Source of the DNA: Cryptomeria japonica
Taxonomy: Eukaryota > Streptophyta > Pinopsida > Cupressales > Cupressaceae
NCBI RefSeq assembly: GCF_030272615.1
Contig: NC_081405.1
Coordinates: 651,704,920-651,768,919 of the forward strand
Direction of reading: 5' to 3'
Length of the DNA stretch: 64,000 nucleotides
Positions 11,578 to 24,020 of this stretch are shown one piece after another. A program made the translations under genes and the position numbers. Positions within the stretch are counted from its first letter, which is position 1. Each line of letters opens with the position of its first letter. The notes under the pieces were generated by a model. It did not search any database. It saw nothing but the letters and a program-made list of their open reading frames with translations, and had not been told where the DNA came from.

Positions 11578-13316
11578 GCTTCCAGGAGTAAGCCTAGTTT
11601 TGGGGGGGAGAATGTAGTATCCCTACTAGTTTGAACTCATTAGACTCATATTTTATTATTGGTTGTTTTTTAGTGGATACATTACCATGACATATTACTC
11701 AGATTTTTATGACATTATGCTTTATTTTGAGATGACATGTATAATTTATTTGCAGTATTTCAGTACTTGTGATTTATCCAATTTTATGTATTATTGCTAT
11801 GTACTAACATTTTACTTTAATTATGCAATGTGGAATTGTATGTTGTGTGTTTGCGAGTGTATTGGATGCAAGGGGATGATTTTCTTTCACTCATTTCGGT
11901 GAGACAGGGAACGTCACGATTCTCCTTCATCGGTGTGTATGCCATGTTTTCTATATATATATATGCATGTGTGGTTCGGTGATGCAGGATAGTGCAGGTA
12001 CAAGTACCAGGTAGGTACGGGGTATCATCTCCACCTGGCTTCACAGGTCTGAGCGTGCCTTATATTTTTCGATGGAAGTGGAGGAGATAGTAGTTGACCC
12101 TATTTTACTCAGTTACACTCGTATGAGTGTCGTTAGTTAGTCGTTTTGTCAGTTAGTTCAATCTTCGTATTTTGTCATTTTATCTTTTATGGTAATTGCT
12201 TGAGATTTGTTTAATTTGAGTGTTTTAGTGGATTTAATTAATTAATTAATTAAGTTTATGAAATTATCTCATTATTGTATTGTTTATGCATTGAGATTAT
12301 AAATTTAGTTAATTAAAGAAATTATTAAATTAAGCTGCGTGGTATTAAAAGTATATATATTTTTATTTTAAAAATAAATTAGATTAATTGTATTCTAAAA
12401 TTATAATTAAATAAATGAATAAAAGGATTAATTGGAATTAAAGTATTGTTTTAATTCTTTATTTAGAAAATTAATTAATTGGAATTAAAAGTATTGTTTT
12501 AATTCTTTATTTAGAAAATTAATTAATTGGAATTAAAATATTGTATTAATTCTTTATTTAGAAAATTAATTAATGTGCATGAGAAAAGTAATGAAAGAAT
12601 AATGTTTTTTAATTATTGCATGTGATAAATTTAGAAAATAAAATAAAATAAATTACTATTATTCTAAATTTAGGTTTTTTGTGAAAAAGCTATTGAACCT
12701 AGAATTTTAGTTTAAATAGGGGTTAGGTCTTTATTTTAGAAACATAGACAGGAACACACAGGAACAGGTCAAGAATTTAGGTGAAGAAAATTTATTGGAA
12801 GTTATTGAAGGGATTAGGGCTCTTCTACAAAATTCTTCCAGGAAAGCTATACTAGGTTGGATGATTTCTTAGTTTTGTGTTTTATTAAAAATGTTTCTAT
12901 TTTTCTCTACTTGATGTGTGTGTAAAATAATTGCCAAATCCAAAACTCTCTTTTGGTGAATTCGAGTTTTGTTTGAAAACTCATGCCTGATGTGTATTTC
13001 TTGTTTGTGGAAAGAACGTAATTTTGTGAAAATTAGGGAAATTATTATAGAAAGTTTGCCAAGTTTTTATGGTGCATGGAAATTGCATGATTTAGGAGAA
13101 AGGGTATTTACCTGAGAAATAGTTTTAATTACCTTAAGAAAATAAATTTAATTATACATTAAATTTAAAAAAAACTAAAATGAAGAAGGATTGAAATTTT
13201 GTTAAAATGGAATTATGGGAAAAATATTGTTTTTGTTATTATTATTGTAAAAAAAATTTTAAAATGAAATTATTAAAAAAAATATTGATTAATTATTTTT
13301 CTGTTAAAAAATATAT

Positions 13317-13355
<39 letters not shown>

Positions 13356-13587
13356 ATTATATAAACAAAATATAAATTAATTTTTTTTTTACCTACTCTA
13401 GCATCCGCTACCGGCGGCAGCAAGGGCTACCGTGACAGACCTTTTTGCAATGATTAAAGGGGTTTTTATAATTTAAATTAATTTTTAAACCTTGTCCACT
13501 ATTTCGGGTTTCCTACCCAGGGAATTAAATAAATTAGATATTATTATATGTATGTATATAAATAAATATATGTATATTTATATATGT

Positions 13588-13589
<2 letters not shown>

Positions 13590-13672
<83 letters not shown>
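13590..13672. repeat. (TA)n microsatellite with CA interruptions in LTR 2
   Basis: An almost pure TA repeat. Its counterpart in LTR 1 (6577-6602) is about a third as long. Open frames of repeating Tyr-Ile here are artefacts. Confidence 0.9.
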
Positions 13673-13678
<6 letters not shown>

Positions 13679-15259
13679 GGTATATTTCTTTTGGTACTTA
13701 TTATAATATTTAAAATGTTATTTGAAATATTATTTAATTACAATTTGGAATGTTAATTTAAATAAATATGTTGAAAATACTTTAGGAGAATTATTTGTAT
13801 TTTTAAATCTTTTTGGACAAATGACAAAGTGAATGTTTTTGGTATTAAAAAGTTGTAAATTATTGTTATCTAGAAATTTGTAAATTGCATGTTATTTATG
13901 CTTTGGCTGTTTTTAAGGAAAGATTGCCTATAATAGATCTTGCGTATATTGTGTTCTCAATCAAGTGTTATTTCATTGCAATTTTGGTTAAATTGTCATT
14001 GTGTCCTATGTTATTATTTCTCCTAGACCAGGTGTTGTTGTATAACCTATTTGATATGAGCCATTGTGTGTCTTTGTCCAAATGGTCATTCTTGGGTTGG
14101 TATTGTGTATCCATCACCTGTGTTTGTCAGGATTGTTTATGGTTGCCTGTTTCACCATAGAGTTCTCGTAGAGAGAAACATTTCCTGTTAGTGTCCTAAG
14201 AGAGAGTGGCTTTCGAGCGGGGGCTATGCCCAAAGTGGATGATAGGATAACCCGTCGAAAGTTAGTTAAAAAGTGATAACTTAATAATTGATTAGGGGGT
14301 GGGTAGATTTAAATATTAATTAAATGTGCCTTGTGCATAGATGAGTGCTTGTACAGGGCTCATGATGTTATGAGAAGGCATGGAATGGCAAACTTACCAC
14401 CTTGTCTTCATGAAAGGATTGGTAGGGTCTGCATGAGACTTAGTTGGAATCGGAGGCTTGGGAGAGGTTACCAGGAGAAACCCGAGTATGGGGGCCAGGA
14501 CCTATGGAAGTTGTACCATGGTAACCATCAAGCTATGTGATGACACTCTCTTCTTAGAGTCACTAGTGTTTTGTTATTTGTGTTACATGGATGGTTGCAG
14601 AGTCTTGTAGTCCTTTTGTAATTGTCTTACTTTGCTTGCTTGAGGGTTTCTACTATCTCCTAGCATGGTGGGGTGGTTCCATTTCGGGATCACATGGTCG
14701 AGTGGTAGTGCCACTTCCCATCAAATGTTCTGGATTGTATCTTCAGGCGAGGAAAAGCTTCGCTAGTGTTTCTTGGTTCGTGGTTTATGTACGAGCTCTT
14801 GTTCGAGATCATTGTTCAGTTAAGACCTTGTGATCATTATATCAAACTTTTATGTAACCTTGATATTGTATCTTTGTAACCAGTGGTGTTATTGGAGGCC
14901 ATGTATTTATGGATATTGTAATATTATTATGTCAATGAAATGAATGTTAATGTTTTGATCTTTTGTTTAAATGGTTTATGGAAATTGGATACATTGGAAT
15001 ACTTTTATTTCTTTATTATGAAATTTGGATGTATGTGTAGTTTTAAACTTAAGAGTTCAATTTATTTAATTAAATGGATTAACTGTGGTGTTAATATAAT
15101 CTATGAAAATTAATCTTTGTTGGTTACCCTTAGGAAAACTTATGATTGACTTCTGCTGTGTAGTTAAACATGCAATGATTATAGTTAGTACACTTAGTCT
15201 TTAACAAAAAAAAAAATTATTTCACCCTTTAGTTGCCTAGTTGTGTTGTTTTCCTTTAG

Positions 15260-15264
15260 GGTTC
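15260..15264. repeat. Left target-site duplication GGTTC
   Basis: GGTTC precedes the Tat-like element and is repeated at 24000-24004. The uninterrupted LTR 1 has a single GGTTC at the matching place (8200-8204). Confidence 0.93.
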
Positions 15265-16939
15265 TGTGTGGGGGAAAAAGTGACACTAAGCAAACATGCC
15301 CTAATCTCACTTTCAACCACACACTGTGGAATACGAAAGAGCCTAGAGGTATCACACAATTGGCTACTTCTTCTTTTGGAAGAGAGAGCCACGGGCTACC
15401 TATTAGGATTTCTATTCCTTTGTTGCAATTGAAAGATGAAATGATGCAAGTTCAATTCCTAACCCCAAAGTGCAAGTATGAACTAATAACAAGATTGCAG
15501 AATTGAACTTAAACAATGGAAAGATGTAAACACAAGGACAAGACAAGAATGCAAATGCATACCCAGAGTTAAAGTCTGAGTGAAAATGTTCGAGACGGGG
15601 CCGCGGGTGCCACTGTCCTGATTCTGCCCCTGAAATAGCTCCTGAAACTGCTGTTTTGCAACCTGAAAAGCTGTCAAAAATGCTAAAAATTGCTATCTGG
15701 CAGAGGGACCAGGGCACCCAGTGCCCCTGTCCTGGCAGGACCAGGGCACCCAGTGCCCCTGTCCTGGCAGGACCAGGGTGCCCCACGCCCCTGTCCTGGT
15801 CTTTTGCTCTAAAACTTGGTGTGGAGTGCTATCTCGGCTTGCTTCCGTCGGATCTACAACTTGCGGCGTCGTCCGAATTCCGAAACCTGCACTTATATCT
15901 GAAAAGGTGTGGTGGGTGGCTATATAGGGTTTTGCCTTAGATAAACCCCCACTTTGGTGATTTCCACCTCCATGAATAGCCAAGTTGTATTGTAAAAGTA
16001 ATGTGTGTGCAGACCTTGTGTGTGTGCAAGATCCTAAGATGCAAGTAAGCAAACTAGAGCAACCTAGAAAGTAAACCCTAATTGCTTGTAAATGATAATG
16101 TAAATGCTCCAAATCAAGATGCAAAGTGATCTAAATCATGAATACCAATGATATGTTGAAGCTTATGCAAAGACATGAAAACAACATGAAATCATACCCA
16201 ACCCCAAGGGAGGGGTACAAGCCAATTTTCAATTGGTAATCCCCTATTGCTCTTTAATATCTTCAAAGCCCTAAATGGATGAATGAAATTGATGAATGCT
16301 TGATGGATGGATGTTGAATGTTGATGAAGTCTTCAAAGATCTACTCTTTCACTGCGTAGAAGGTCCTTGAAAGCTAAAATTCCGATCCTTTCAAATGAAG
16401 AAAGAGAGCTCTTATATATGAAACCCTATGTCTTAATTTCAACTTTTGGCTGACCTATAGATTGAATCTCCCGCCAATTTCTTGGGGTTAAGCTTTATTT
16501 TATGATTGGATCGTGCTCCTAAAATTTTGGAAAAAATGTCCGGGACTGTGTGCACTCCGGGCGCCATGGTCCTGACAACTTTTCACCAAATTTTCAGGGC
16601 CGTCGGATATGATGATTTTAGAGAGAATCCCGAAGTTACAGGTGATTTCGAGATGTTTTGACCCCCGAAATCAAGCCCCCAAGTTCAAAATAGGACCTAA
16701 TTAGGGTTTTTGATTAAATGATGTATTGGAGGAATAAAATGAAAGGGGCACACTTTAATGAAAAGGGCCCAACTTCATGATGTGGAAGATGATGAAATAG
16801 AACCTTAGACCTAATTAATTTGATTAATTAAGTGCTAAAGGGGAAATGCAATGCAAAATGCAAAATGCGCCAAGGCGGCTGCTAAACTAGGTGTGAAATT
16901 GTACTACTTTAGCAAGTGCGTACAATTTATGACACTACA
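15265..16939 (-). repeat. 3' LTR of the Tat-like element
   Basis: On the + strand it starts TGTGTGGGGG and ends GACACTACA. It is 1,675 bp against 1,642 bp in the partner; most of the difference is one extra 32-bp minisatellite unit. Short ORFs on both strands occur in both LTRs but none resembles a protein family. Confidence 0.92.
15706..15801. repeat. GC-rich 32-bp minisatellite, three units
   Basis: GGACCAGGG recurs at 15706, 15738 and 15770, followed by runs of CCCCTGTCCTGG. The other LTR has two units (22798 and 22830). CCAGG/CCTGG pairs could fold. Confidence 0.85.
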
Positions 16940-16954
16940 TTTAGCCCCCACTTT
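16940..16954 (-). other. Polypurine tract of the Tat-like element
   Basis: On the - strand AAAGTGGGGGCTAAA ends exactly at the LTR start TGTAGTGTC. Confidence 0.82.
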
Positions 16955-18775
16955 AGCGGTCATATGAACACTACGTGCATATGCAAGATAAAGTACAGAA
17001 AAGTAAACATTATTTGAAAAAGGATATATCCATAAGTCTGTCGAACGAAGTCCCCAGCGGTATCTGCAGTAGACAGTTAGGAACCGCACCCTACAAAACA
17101 CACGTTAGATCACAAAATCACCTAATGCTTACTAAGGAAGGTGACGAAAATTCGAGGGTAGCTATATGCCCCCCCCTATTTCGGCTTGCTAATTTTAGTG
17201 AGTTGAAACAGGGTATCATGTTTACCACTTCGTATTGTTAAAGAATATTGATGACAAATGCTCACAAGAAGATTTGATATGAGATCAAAACTAATGGAGA
17301 ATTATTTGGTAAGAAAGAGGACTAAATCTCAATTCCAACACAACAAAGAGTGTGAGGATTTGGGAGTATTCTAACACAATATGAAGGATGTAAATGGAAA
17401 CAAAATGCAAAGAGAAGAAAAGAAAGGAAAAAAGCATGAATACACACATTGGTGATCCATGAGAAGAATAGTGAGAGAGAAAACATGGACTTCTTGCCCC
17501 TAGATCTTGTCTAGGTGATCCATGGGAAAAAGGACATGGAAAACTAGCCCCTAGAGTCTGTCTAGGTGATCCATGTAAGGGAGGAGAGTGAGAAAGTCTA
17601 GCCTTATGCCACTAGTTCCACTCAACCTCGTGCATGTGTGTGTAAGGGAGGTTAGAAGCACCTCATAGGAGTCTATGCCCAAGTATGCTACAACCTGTAT
17701 ATGTATAGTACAAAAACGTGACATCTCGCTCTAAGAGTCTGTGCTCTGGTTCCGAGAATAATCACCTTTCATAAAAGAAAAATGGAGACATCTCGCTCTA
17801 AGAGTTTGTGCTTTGGTTCCAAGAATGACCCATTGCTCAAAAAGTGTAATGTTTATGTCATATGCAAAGTAGAATAAGGATACCTACCTTCATCACAAAA
17901 GAAGATACCCCAAAAATGCAACAATGTCATAGATCCAAGCAAGAGAGTTTTACACTCTTTAAGCAAGGATAAGATAGTTGAAAAGGGATATCTTGTAGTA
18001 TGTGTAAAGGAGATCCTTAGAGGAGAAAAGATCTTTGTACAAAAGATACCTATCCCTGAGAGGAATTGTCTTAGACAAATATAACATCTTCTAGAATAAG
18101 ACAAAGAAGAGAATAAGAATGCAATACTTCCTTCTTTTGCGAGGTGAAAGTGATTCTTAATGAAGGATGATGCTCTTTTTAACCCAATTGGGAGAGTGAA
18201 TTCATTATGGATGTATTTTTACCAAGTGCAAAAGAGGTTGTAGTCAAGGACTTACACCTCTTGTAAGAGAGAATCCTTGAACAAACGACGACAAATGCAT
18301 ACAAGGAATAACATCTAGTAATAAAGTTCACACCATCCACGAAATAGGAAAAAGTGGATCCTTAGATAAAAATAAGAAAAGATCATTGCCTCCCAAGGAT
18401 AAGGTCAATGAGAAGGACTTACACAATCTTCCAAGGAGAGATTTAGGCATAAACACAATGTACTACATACTCACATGAGTTCATGCAAGCAAGACATTAG
18501 TGTATGTAAAATGCTCCTCACAAGAAGTGGGTAGGATAAGAAAGAGAATACACATCTTCTCCCATATCTAGGAAAAGAGAATTCTAAAGCAAAGATGATC
18601 AATATTTCCACACTATTACCTCATAGGAACAAGAGATAACATAGAAAAATTAGGCTATTATTTAGCTTCAAAAATATGATTGCACTTGAAATTGTACCAT
18701 CATGAATGACAATGAGCCCCCAGTAAATGAGCTACCAATGTCACATAATGATGAGCAACATAATAGCCATTAATG
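16955..18775 (-). other. Non-coding 3' part of the Tat-like interior, with short tandem repeats
   Basis: No recognisable coding frame. GGTGATCCATG recurs near 17451, 17515 and 17566 with CCCCTAGA-like spacers. A 67-bp unit beginning GACATCTCGCTCTAAGAG is present at 17720 and 17787. This stretch stands where RT and integrase would be in an autonomous element. Confidence 0.7.
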
Positions 18776-21700
18776 TTATTTAAAGACATGATAGACTGAA
18801 TGAGGTATTTGAATATGACATGCTAAATGCTCAACTATAAGTGAGATCAAAAACATGTATAAAATTGAAGAAGAAAAGTCACAAGAACTCTTAGAAGAGG
18901 GATGAGTGTAATTTATTAGAGCCTTATCCCTAGAGGAAAGGACTTTATGATGAATAGGAGATAAAGATTCATAAGTGGATTTAGAAATTTGAAGGGATTC
19001 ATAAAGAGATTTGTTCATCGCCAAGATTTCCTTATGAGGGGAATGAGAGTTGATAGAAGTAGAAGATGATTTAGTTGAAGTGAGATCATCATCACTACTA
19101 AATATAGCATTCACATTGAGAGATGGTCTTTTAGATGCTTTGGTGGGCTTAGAAAGATTATATCCAAGTCCAAATGAATATTCATGCATGTTATGTTCTA
19201 AAGGAACTTTAATTCCTTGTTCATTTGTGCCACAACCATTTCCACTATAGCCACTCTTAGCCAAAATAAAAAAACCACAACCATAACGATTAGCCATTTC
19301 AGAAAGAAAAGGTGGTTTTTCATAAGACAAAGAATCAAATTCTTCAGAATTAGAGATGTGAGGAGAAGAAGTTTGAGAAGCGGCCACAAAATTATTGCTC
19401 ATAGGTTCAGGTAAGACTGATTGATCTCTAGTTTCTTCCTTCTTTTTAACTTTAAGCTCTCTAGGAGGAACCCTATACTCACCTACAAAGGTGGGATTAA
19501 AATCAAGAGATCCCCAATCGTCTTCTGCGAGAACCTTCTTAGGATCAAAAGCCCTCTCATGTGTAGATTCAAGTTGAGAAGAATTTTCTTCAGGAACTTT
19601 AGGCTCATCCAAAGAATTTTGATTATCAGAGGGTAATGATTCATCCATAGGTATCTTGTTTAACGAGTCATCACTAGAAGAGGAAGGCTTAGAAGAACTC
19701 CCTTTGGAAGTAGATGTTTGCAAACAAGCTTGAAAGTTAGTATCACCTATCAAGGTATTTGTCTTATTGTTATAAATAAATTTAACTTGTCTATGCAATG
19801 TAGAGGGGACAACTTGCATACTATGAATCAAGGGTCTCCCTAATAACAAGTTGTATGTTAGATTTCCTGACATAACATGGATAGTAGTAGGCAAAGTAAC
19901 AAGTCCCACTGTGATGGGTAAGGTGATAATACCTAATGAAGACTTAGCCACATTATCAAAGCCTCGAATGGGATGAGAATCAGGCTCAATAAGGGATGTA
20001 TCCACATTCATCTTATGCAATAGATTAAATGCTACACACATTAAGGCCAGAGCCATTATCTACCAGTGTTCGTCTTATAGCAGTGTCATTTATGATAACC
20101 ACAATCATCAAGGGATCATATTGATGTTGAATTTCACTTGTAGGCAATTCATCTTGAGTAAACACAATTTGAGCTTTAGGATTCAACACGAAGTTAACCA
20201 AAGACACTATATTACTAGATGTATTAGGTGGAGGAACATTCAAATCTTTCAAGGCATCTTGTAACATTCCATGATGAGTGGAAGAAGTTTGGATCAAATC
20301 CCAAATGGATATCTTAGCAGGGGTAGCTTTAAGTTGTTCTATGAGATCATATTCCTTAACAATAACTTGTGAAATATGTGGAGCTTGTGGAAGAATTGGT
20401 TGAGAAGGAGGAAGTGAAGTTGGGCTAACTGGAGGAGGATTAGGTTGCCTATTGTTTCTTGTGTTATAGGTATGAGCAACCACATGATAACTCTCTCTAG
20501 TCAGTTGCTTAGCATACTCCTAAGGGCTCTTAGTAGAATAACCTCCTTGCACAGTAATAATAGGTTTCTTAGGAGTGCAAAAATAATCATTAGCATAACC
20601 ACCTTGAACCACTAAGATAGGCTTATTTAAAGGTTGAGAATTTTGAGAAGGACAAGCACCTTGGATAGTGAAGAGAGGTTTGTTAGCTATTTCATTTACA
20701 TGTATCAAATTGATTGAGGATGGTTTAGAGGAATGAACAAAATTGTTGGAAGAATTATTGATAGTCTTCTCTTGCACTAAAATCTCATCATGAATTAAAT
20801 CAATTTTAGGAGAGAGACAAGGGGTAGGCATTGATGTTCTAGTAGGAAGAGGAAAGGTCATATCATCCTCTATGATCAAATGATCTACATGGGGAATAAA
20901 CTCTCTAGGACAAGGATCAACATTACTCTCTAAAGTCTCACTTTTGAGAGGGAGATCTTTGAAAGAGATGTTAACCATCTTGCTTTGAACTAGGGTTTCC
21001 TTATGAGTAGAACCAAGTTGAGGAGAGGGAGATGCTTTATTTTTAGAGGGAGAATAATTGAGATTCAAGGAAGGTGAGAAACTATCAAGGGAGTTTTCAA
21101 TCTTGATTTCATCCCCTTTGGCTAGGGTTATCTCATGGGGTAGAGAATAATCTACACCTTCTTCTAATGGTTGATCCCAAATAGTGAAGTTGTTGAAAGG
21201 AATGTTTGAAGTATTGTCAATTTTAGGAGAGGAGATAACATTGTTTATTAATTCCTCATCCTTAGGAGGGAGAGCATCAATAGATGTGTTAAACTCATCC
21301 TCTTTCCTCAAAATATGTTCAATATGATCTTTAGGGGAGAGAGAATTAAGGAAATTTCTTATTATTTCATCTTCTTTCTCTAAGGGATGCTTATGGGTAA
21401 GACAAACTTTAGGAGAAGGGTAAGCATTTATCATTAATTCATCATCTCTAGTGGGAATTTTGTTGGAAAAGGAAATGCCATCACTAGGAAATGTAGGGAT
21501 AATGTCATCTTCTTGCACAAAAGGTTTCTCATGAAGGGAGTCTTTTTTAGGAGGATCATGAAGGGAGTGTTTTTTAGGAGGAACATGAACATATTTCTCC
21601 AAAGATTCATGCTTAGGAAGGAGATCTTTGAAAGAAGTGTTTATAACCTCTTGTTGCACTAACATGCCCCCATTGGAAGGACCAACTTTAGGAGAAAATA

Positions 21701-22013
21701 AGTCAATGTCCATCAATACCTTTTCACTTAGAGAGGCATCATGTAGGGAAGGTGAAGTAACATTAAGAAAGGTGTTTATGATATCATTCTCTTCCTCTAG
21801 GATAGCTAAATAGGAAGGGCACATTTTAGGAGAACTGTCAAGATCACTCTTAAAGTCTTCATCCTTAGAGCTTGGGAGAGTCTCAAAGGGATTGATAGCA
21901 ACTCTTTTAGGCACTAAAATGTTGTTATAGATGGGGGGAGGTTCTTTAGGAGAAGGAAAAATTGAAACAAGGGAAGCTAACCCATTATCACATCTATGAA
22001 ATGAATGCATCAT
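18776..22013 (-). pseudogene. Large ORF of the Tat-like element: repeat-rich N-terminal region plus retropepsin
   Basis: About 1,070 codons starting at ATG 22013, about 325 bases after the primer site. The first ~500 residues match nothing I recognise. They are rich in Ser, Pro, Lys and Asp/Glu and show loose repeats (SPK...LVQE..I..SF.DL), then three copies of a KPx(I/F)xVQGGY-like motif near 20540-20690. A TAG at about 20520 (CAG context) interrupts the frame. Next come a proline-rich stretch, EYDLIEQLKATPAKISIWDL (a Tat-clade gag/protease landmark), and the active-site region LVDNGSGLNV near 20040-20070. A one-base insertion in a T run near 20031 shifts the frame; the downstream part continues with a Tat-typical LLGRPLIHSM near 19830, then an acidic Ser-rich tail to 18776. 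Particle assembly by this protein would need a helper. Confidence 0.82.
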
Positions 22014-22338
22014 GACAACAATTTTCCTCTTTCAAATGATAACACATGCAAAATAGAAGGAAATGTTTAATTTTAACCAATGAAAGAACTTAGAATGTAG
22101 ATTTAGAAAATGAAATTTATGATTCAAATGAGTTCCTAAATCAGATTTGAAATTATTGATCCCAATTAAGCTATCCACAAGTTCAACTTTGAATTGAAAA
22201 ATTAAGGTTTTAGCAAAAATTTCCTCTAAATTTTTGAATCTTGCAAGAAATTAAAACTTGTAAATACAAATTTGAATTTGAAATAGTATAAACACTCAAA
22301 TTTGAAAACATAAATCAGAATTAGAGAAGATTGGAGTT

Positions 22339-22354
22339 CACGTCGGGTTCACCA
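22339..22354 (-). other. Primer-binding site of the Tat-like element
   Basis: On the - strand TGGTGAACCCGACGTG lies three bases after the LTR end and ends in the complement of a tRNA CCA tail. I cannot name the tRNA from memory. Confidence 0.75.
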
Positions 22355-22357
22355 AAA

Positions 22358-23999
22358 TGTGTAGGAGAAAAAGTGAAACTAAGCAAACATGCCCTAATCT
22401 CACTTTCAACCACACACTGTGGAATACGAAAGAGCCTAGAGGTATCACACAATTGGCTACTTCTTCTTGTGGAAGAGAGAGCCACGGGCTACCTATTAGG
22501 ATTTCTATTCCTTTGTTGCAATTGAAAGATGAAATGATGCAAGTTCAATTCCTAACCCCAAAGTGCAAGTATGAACTAATAACAAGATTGCAGAATTGAA
22601 CTTAAACAATGGAAAGCTGTAAACACAAGGACAAGACAAGAATGCAAATGCATACCCGGAGTTAAAATCTGAGTGAAAATGTTTAGGACGGGGCGCGGGC
22701 GCCACTGTCCTGATTTTGCCCGTGAAACTGCTCCTGAAACTACTATTTTGCAACCTGAAAAGCTGTCAAAAATGCTGAAAATTGCTGTCTAACAGAGGGA
22801 CCAGGGCGCCCAACACCCCTATCTCGACAGGACCAGGGTGCCCCATGCCCCTGTCCTGGTCTTTTGCTCTGAAAATTGGTGTAGAGTGCTGTCTCGGCCT
22901 GCTTCCATTGGATCTACAACTTGTGGCGTCGTCCGAATTCTAAAACCTGCACTTATATCTGAAAAGGTGTGGTGGGCGGCTATATAGGGTTTTGCCTTAG
23001 TCAAAACCCTGCTTTGGTGATTTCCACCTCCACGAATAGCCAAGTTGTATTGTAAAAGCAATGTGTGTGCAGACCTTGTGTGTGTGCAAGATCCTAAGAT
23101 GCAAGTAAGCAAACTAGAGCAACCTAGAAAGTAAACCCTAATTGCTTGTAAATGATAATGTAAATGCTCCAAATCAAGATGCAAAGTGATCTAAAGCATG
23201 AATACCAATGATATGTTGAAGCTTATGCAAAGACATGAAAACAACATGAAATCATACCCAACCCCAAGGGAGGGGTACAAGCCAATCTTCAGTCAGTAAT
23301 CTCCCATTGCTCTTCAATGTCTTCAAAGCCCTAAATGGATGAATGAAATTGATGAATGCTTGATGGATGGATGTTGAATGTTGTTGAAGTCTTCAAAGAT
23401 CTGCTCTTTCACTGCGTAGAAGGTCCTTGAAAGCTAAAATTCTGATCCTTTCAAATGAAGAAAGAGAGCTCTTATATATGAAACCCTAGGTCTTAATTTC
23501 AACTTTTGGCTGACCTAGAGATTGAATCTCCCACCAATTTCTTGGGGTTAAGCTTTATTTTATGATTGGATCATGCTCCTAAAATTTTGGAAAAAATGTC
23601 CGGGACTGTGTGCACTCTGGGCGCCATGGTCCTAGCAACTTTTCACCAAATTTTCAGGGCTGTCGGATATGATGATTTTAGAGAGAATCCCGAAGTTACA
23701 GGTGATTTCGAGATGTTTTGACCCCCGAAATCAAGCCCCCAAGTTCAAAATAGGACCTAATTAAGGTTTTTGATTAAATGATGTATTGGAGGAATAAAAT
23801 GAAAGGGGCATACTTTAATGAAAAGGGCCCAACTTCATGATGTGGAAGATGATGAAATAGAACCTTAGACCTAATTAATTTGATTAATTAAGTGCTAAAG
23901 GGGAAATGCAATGCAAAATGCAAAATGCGCCAAGGCGGGTGCTAAACTAGGTGTGAAATTGTACTACTTTAGCAAGTGCGTACAATTTATGACGCTACA
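22358..23999 (-). repeat. 5' LTR of the Tat-like element
   Basis: TGTGTAGGAG to GACGCTACA on the + strand, closely matching 15265-16939 with scattered transitions. Confidence 0.92.
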
Positions 24000-24020
24000 G
24001 GTTCCTGGCGGGGCATTACA
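24000..24020 (+). repeat. Right target duplication GGTTC and last 16 bp of gypsy LTR 2
   Basis: 24000-24004 is GGTTC. 24005-24020 completes the gypsy LTR (...GGGCATTACA), followed directly by copia-1 coding sequence. Confidence 0.92.

Larger units (their letters stand above)
11613..15264 (+). repeat. Gypsy LTR 2, main part (interrupted 16 bp before its end)
   Basis: It follows the polypurine tract at 11602-11612 and aligns with LTR 1 along its whole length. The last 16 bp are at 24005-24020, beyond the Tat-like insertion; together they give about 3.67 kb. Compared with LTR 1 the (TA)n near 11951 is much shorter, while the one at 13590-13672 is longer. Confidence 0.92.
15265..23999 (-). mobile_element. 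Non-autonomous Tat-like Ty3/gypsy element, 8.7 kb
   Basis: Two direct LTRs (15265-16939 and 22358-23999) with TG...CA ends and a perfect 5-bp duplication. Orientation is minus: a primer site lies next to the right LTR and a polypurine tract next to the left LTR. The interior (16940-22357) encodes one long broken ORF ending in a Tat-type retropepsin. I find no RT, RNase H, integrase or zinc knuckle, so it would depend on a relative for replication. Confidence 0.9.
2653..24020 (+). mobile_element. Ty3/gypsy chromovirus array (unit A - LTR - unit B - LTR), Tekay/Del-like
   Basis: The order protease, RT, RNase H, integrase with a chromodomain-like tail, the iMet primer site and LTRs of about 3.7 kb fit the Tekay/Del chromovirus group. 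The LTR at 4489-8220 is both the 3' LTR of truncated unit A (polypurine tract just before it) and the 5' LTR of unit B (primer site just after it). That arrangement is expected from unequal LTR recombination. The left edge is a deletion junction inside RNase H; the right edge is a proper LTR end (...GGGCATTACA) abutting copia-1 RNase H. Confidence 0.85.

Noticed and set aside
13492-13713. ORF with long Tyr-Ile repeats (also near 4774-4904, 6210-6407 and 52206-52391)
   Set aside because: Translation of (TA)n microsatellites inside LTRs; no coding evidence.
15412-16124. Several overlapping ORFs of 60-143 codons on both strands in the Tat-like LTR
   Set aside because: They lie in an LTR, overlap the minisatellite, and show no family similarity; the copy at 22505-23184 is broken differently.
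17441-17830. Regularly spaced short repeats that might suggest a CRISPR array
   Set aside because: Only two or three imperfect units with similar spacers, in a plant retroelement; tandem duplication explains them.
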